Below, piece by piece: positions 4,285-5,140 of a stretch of 5,140 nt of DNA. The stretch covers positions 1 through 5,140 of the forward strand of contig CAJVYO010000133.1 of the NCBI GenBank assembly GCA_913009515.1. Direction: 5' to 3'. A program made the position numbers and the translations under genes. The DNA is from an uncultured Methylococcaceae bacterium. GTDB taxonomy: Bacteria; Pseudomonadota; Gammaproteobacteria; Methylococcales; Methylomonadaceae. Below the pieces are notes generated by a model. That model was not told the DNA's origin. It did not search any database and saw nothing but the letters and a program-made list of their open reading frames with translations. How positions within the stretch are numbered: the stretch's first letter is position 1; each line of letters starts with the position of its first letter.

Positions 4285-5140
4285 ATTTTAAATTTGTTTA
4301 GAAAAAGAGCAACGAGAACTAAGCGTTTTGATAGTCAAGCGGTTGATACGGATAGCGAACAAGGTTCAGGTAATGAATCGGGTTTAATTCCTCGTGTTTA
4401 TACGCGTTCAGAACATAATATTTCGCGTAAGCAAATTAGCTCACAAGCGTTAAAGGTTTTATATACGTTGAGCAATGAAGGCTATGAGGCTTATTTGGTC
4501 GGTGGCTGTGTGCGTGATTTATTGCTTGGTCGAGAGCCAAAAGATTTTGATGTCGCAACTGATGCGAGTCCTGAACAGATACGGGCTATTTTTCGTAATT
4601 GTCGTTTAATTGGACGACGTTTTCGGTTGGCACATATTATTTTTGGGCGTGAGATTATTGAAGTTGCGACCTTTCGAGGGGCGAGTGATAATGCAGACTC
4701 AGGCAAGCAAAAAACCGATAAAGAAGGGCGGTTATTGCGTGATAATCATTATGGGACGATTTCTGAAGATGTGATTAGACGTGATTTCACGGTTAATGCT
4801 TTATATTACAATATTAAGGATTTTTCGATTGTTGATTTCGTTGGTGGCATGGATGACCATAAAGCGGGTTTATTGCGTTTAATTGGTGATCCTGAAACGC
4901 GTTATCGGGAAGACCCTGTGCGTATGATTCGCTTAATTCGCTTTGCGGTTAAATTGGGTTTTAAGATTGAAGAATCTTGTGAAAAACCGGTGTTTGAATT
5001 AGCGAATTTATTGGCAAATATTCCGCCTGCTCGTTTGCATGATGAGACGCTTAAATTATTTTTATCGGGCTATGCAGTGCAGACCTTTGAAAGTTTACGG
5101 CATTATGGTTTGTTTCAATATTTATACCCTTCAGCAGAAA
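4285..5140 (+). CDS. pcnB: Poly(A) polymerase I, N-terminal 285 codons (partial at right edge), probable ATT start
   Basis: PcnB adds 3' poly(A) tails to RNAs and so marks mRNA fragments and small RNAs for exonuclease decay. It is a class II nucleotidyltransferase related to CCA-adding enzymes. Numbered from ATT 4285, the product shows VGGCVRDLLLG (72-82), the catalytic pair D87 and D89 in PKDFDV, EVATFRG (126-132), RRDFTVNALYY (165-175) and the nucleotide-binding EDPVRMIRLIRFAVKLG (209-225). LIGRRFRLAHI (108-118) fits the signature separating poly(A) polymerases from CCA enzymes. The N-terminus is about seven residues longer than in E. coli, with a basic start (RKRATRTKR). A TAG at 4264-4266 closes the frame upstream, and no ATG or GTG in frame precedes the conserved domain, leaving ATT 4285 or TTG 4294. 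The SD favours ATT, the start known for E. coli pcnB. The C-terminal third or more is outside the window. Confidence 0.95.
   Translation, partial: MLNLFRKRATRTKRFDSQAVDTDSEQGSGNESGLIPRVYTRSEHNISRKQISSQALKVLYTLSNEGYEAYLVGGCVRDLLLGREPKDFDVATDASPEQIRAIFRNCRLIGRRFRLAHIIFGREIIEVATFRGASDNADSGKQKTDKEGRLLRDNHYGTISEDVIRRDFTVNALYYNIKDFSIVDFVGGMDDHKAGLLRLIGDPETRYREDPVRMIRLIRFAVKLGFKIEESCEKPVFELANLLANIPPARLHDETLKLFLSGYAVQTFESLRHYGLFQYLYPSAE

Noticed and set aside
4491..4706. Open frame of 71 codons on the minus strand
   Set aside because: It is antisense to the catalytic core of pcnB.
4285..5140. CCA-adding tRNA nucleotidyltransferase as an alternative identity for pcnB
   Set aside because: The N-terminal extension, LIGRRFRLAHI and the long EDPVRMIRLIRFAVKLG block match poly(A) polymerase I, not the bacterial CCA enzyme.
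1..5140. Search for CRISPR arrays, insertion-sequence ends, tRNA/rRNA genes and defence-type gene clusters
   Set aside because: No regularly spaced repeats, transposase motifs, target-site duplications or structured RNA signatures were seen; all genes with recognised families are housekeeping or common membrane proteins.

Overview
This is an ordinary chromosomal housekeeping region of a gammaproteobacterium with AT-rich, A/T-ending codon use (roughly 40% G+C by eye). ClpB, the LptF/LptG pair and PcnB all align readily with their E. coli counterparts, and LptFG imply a Gram-negative outer membrane with LPS. The lineage cannot be fixed from the sequence alone. The free-living, non-enteric gammaproteobacteria (for example methanotroph or sulfur-oxidiser groups) are a reasonable guess and no more.

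Layout: (1) positions 1-1113, minus strand: the first 371 codons of the disaggregase clpB, running off the left edge. (2) 1114-1262: a divergent control region with a sigma-32-type heat-shock promoter for clpB, interleaved with a sigma-70-type promoter for lptF. (3) 1263-3430, plus strand: lptF and lptG, joined by an ATGA overlap; they are the two membrane subunits of the LPS exporter LptB2FG. (4) 3433-4082, minus strand: a convergent two-gene unit. It contains a 59-codon predicted two-helix membrane protein (3903-4082, easily missed) and, 8 nt after it, an RDD-family membrane protein that starts at TTG. The lptG and RDD stop codons are only 2 bp apart. (5) 4083-4284: a second divergent control region, with a palindromic -10 element that reads TATAAT on both strands and an extended -10 promoter near pcnB. 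(6) 4285-5140, plus strand: the first 285 codons of pcnB, poly(A) polymerase I, running off the right edge.

The genes do not form one pathway. ClpB handles protein aggregates, LptFG extracts LPS from the inner membrane, and PcnB polyadenylates RNA to promote its decay. What stands out is start-site and control architecture. The best-placed pcnB start is the rare codon ATT, 6 nt behind a good Shine-Dalgarno; E. coli pcnB is also known to start at AUU. The clpB and lptF promoters physically interleave. The small membrane gene and the TTG-started RDD gene look translationally coupled. I see no mobile element, CRISPR array, tRNA, rRNA or phage signal, and no convincing new defence or metabolic system.
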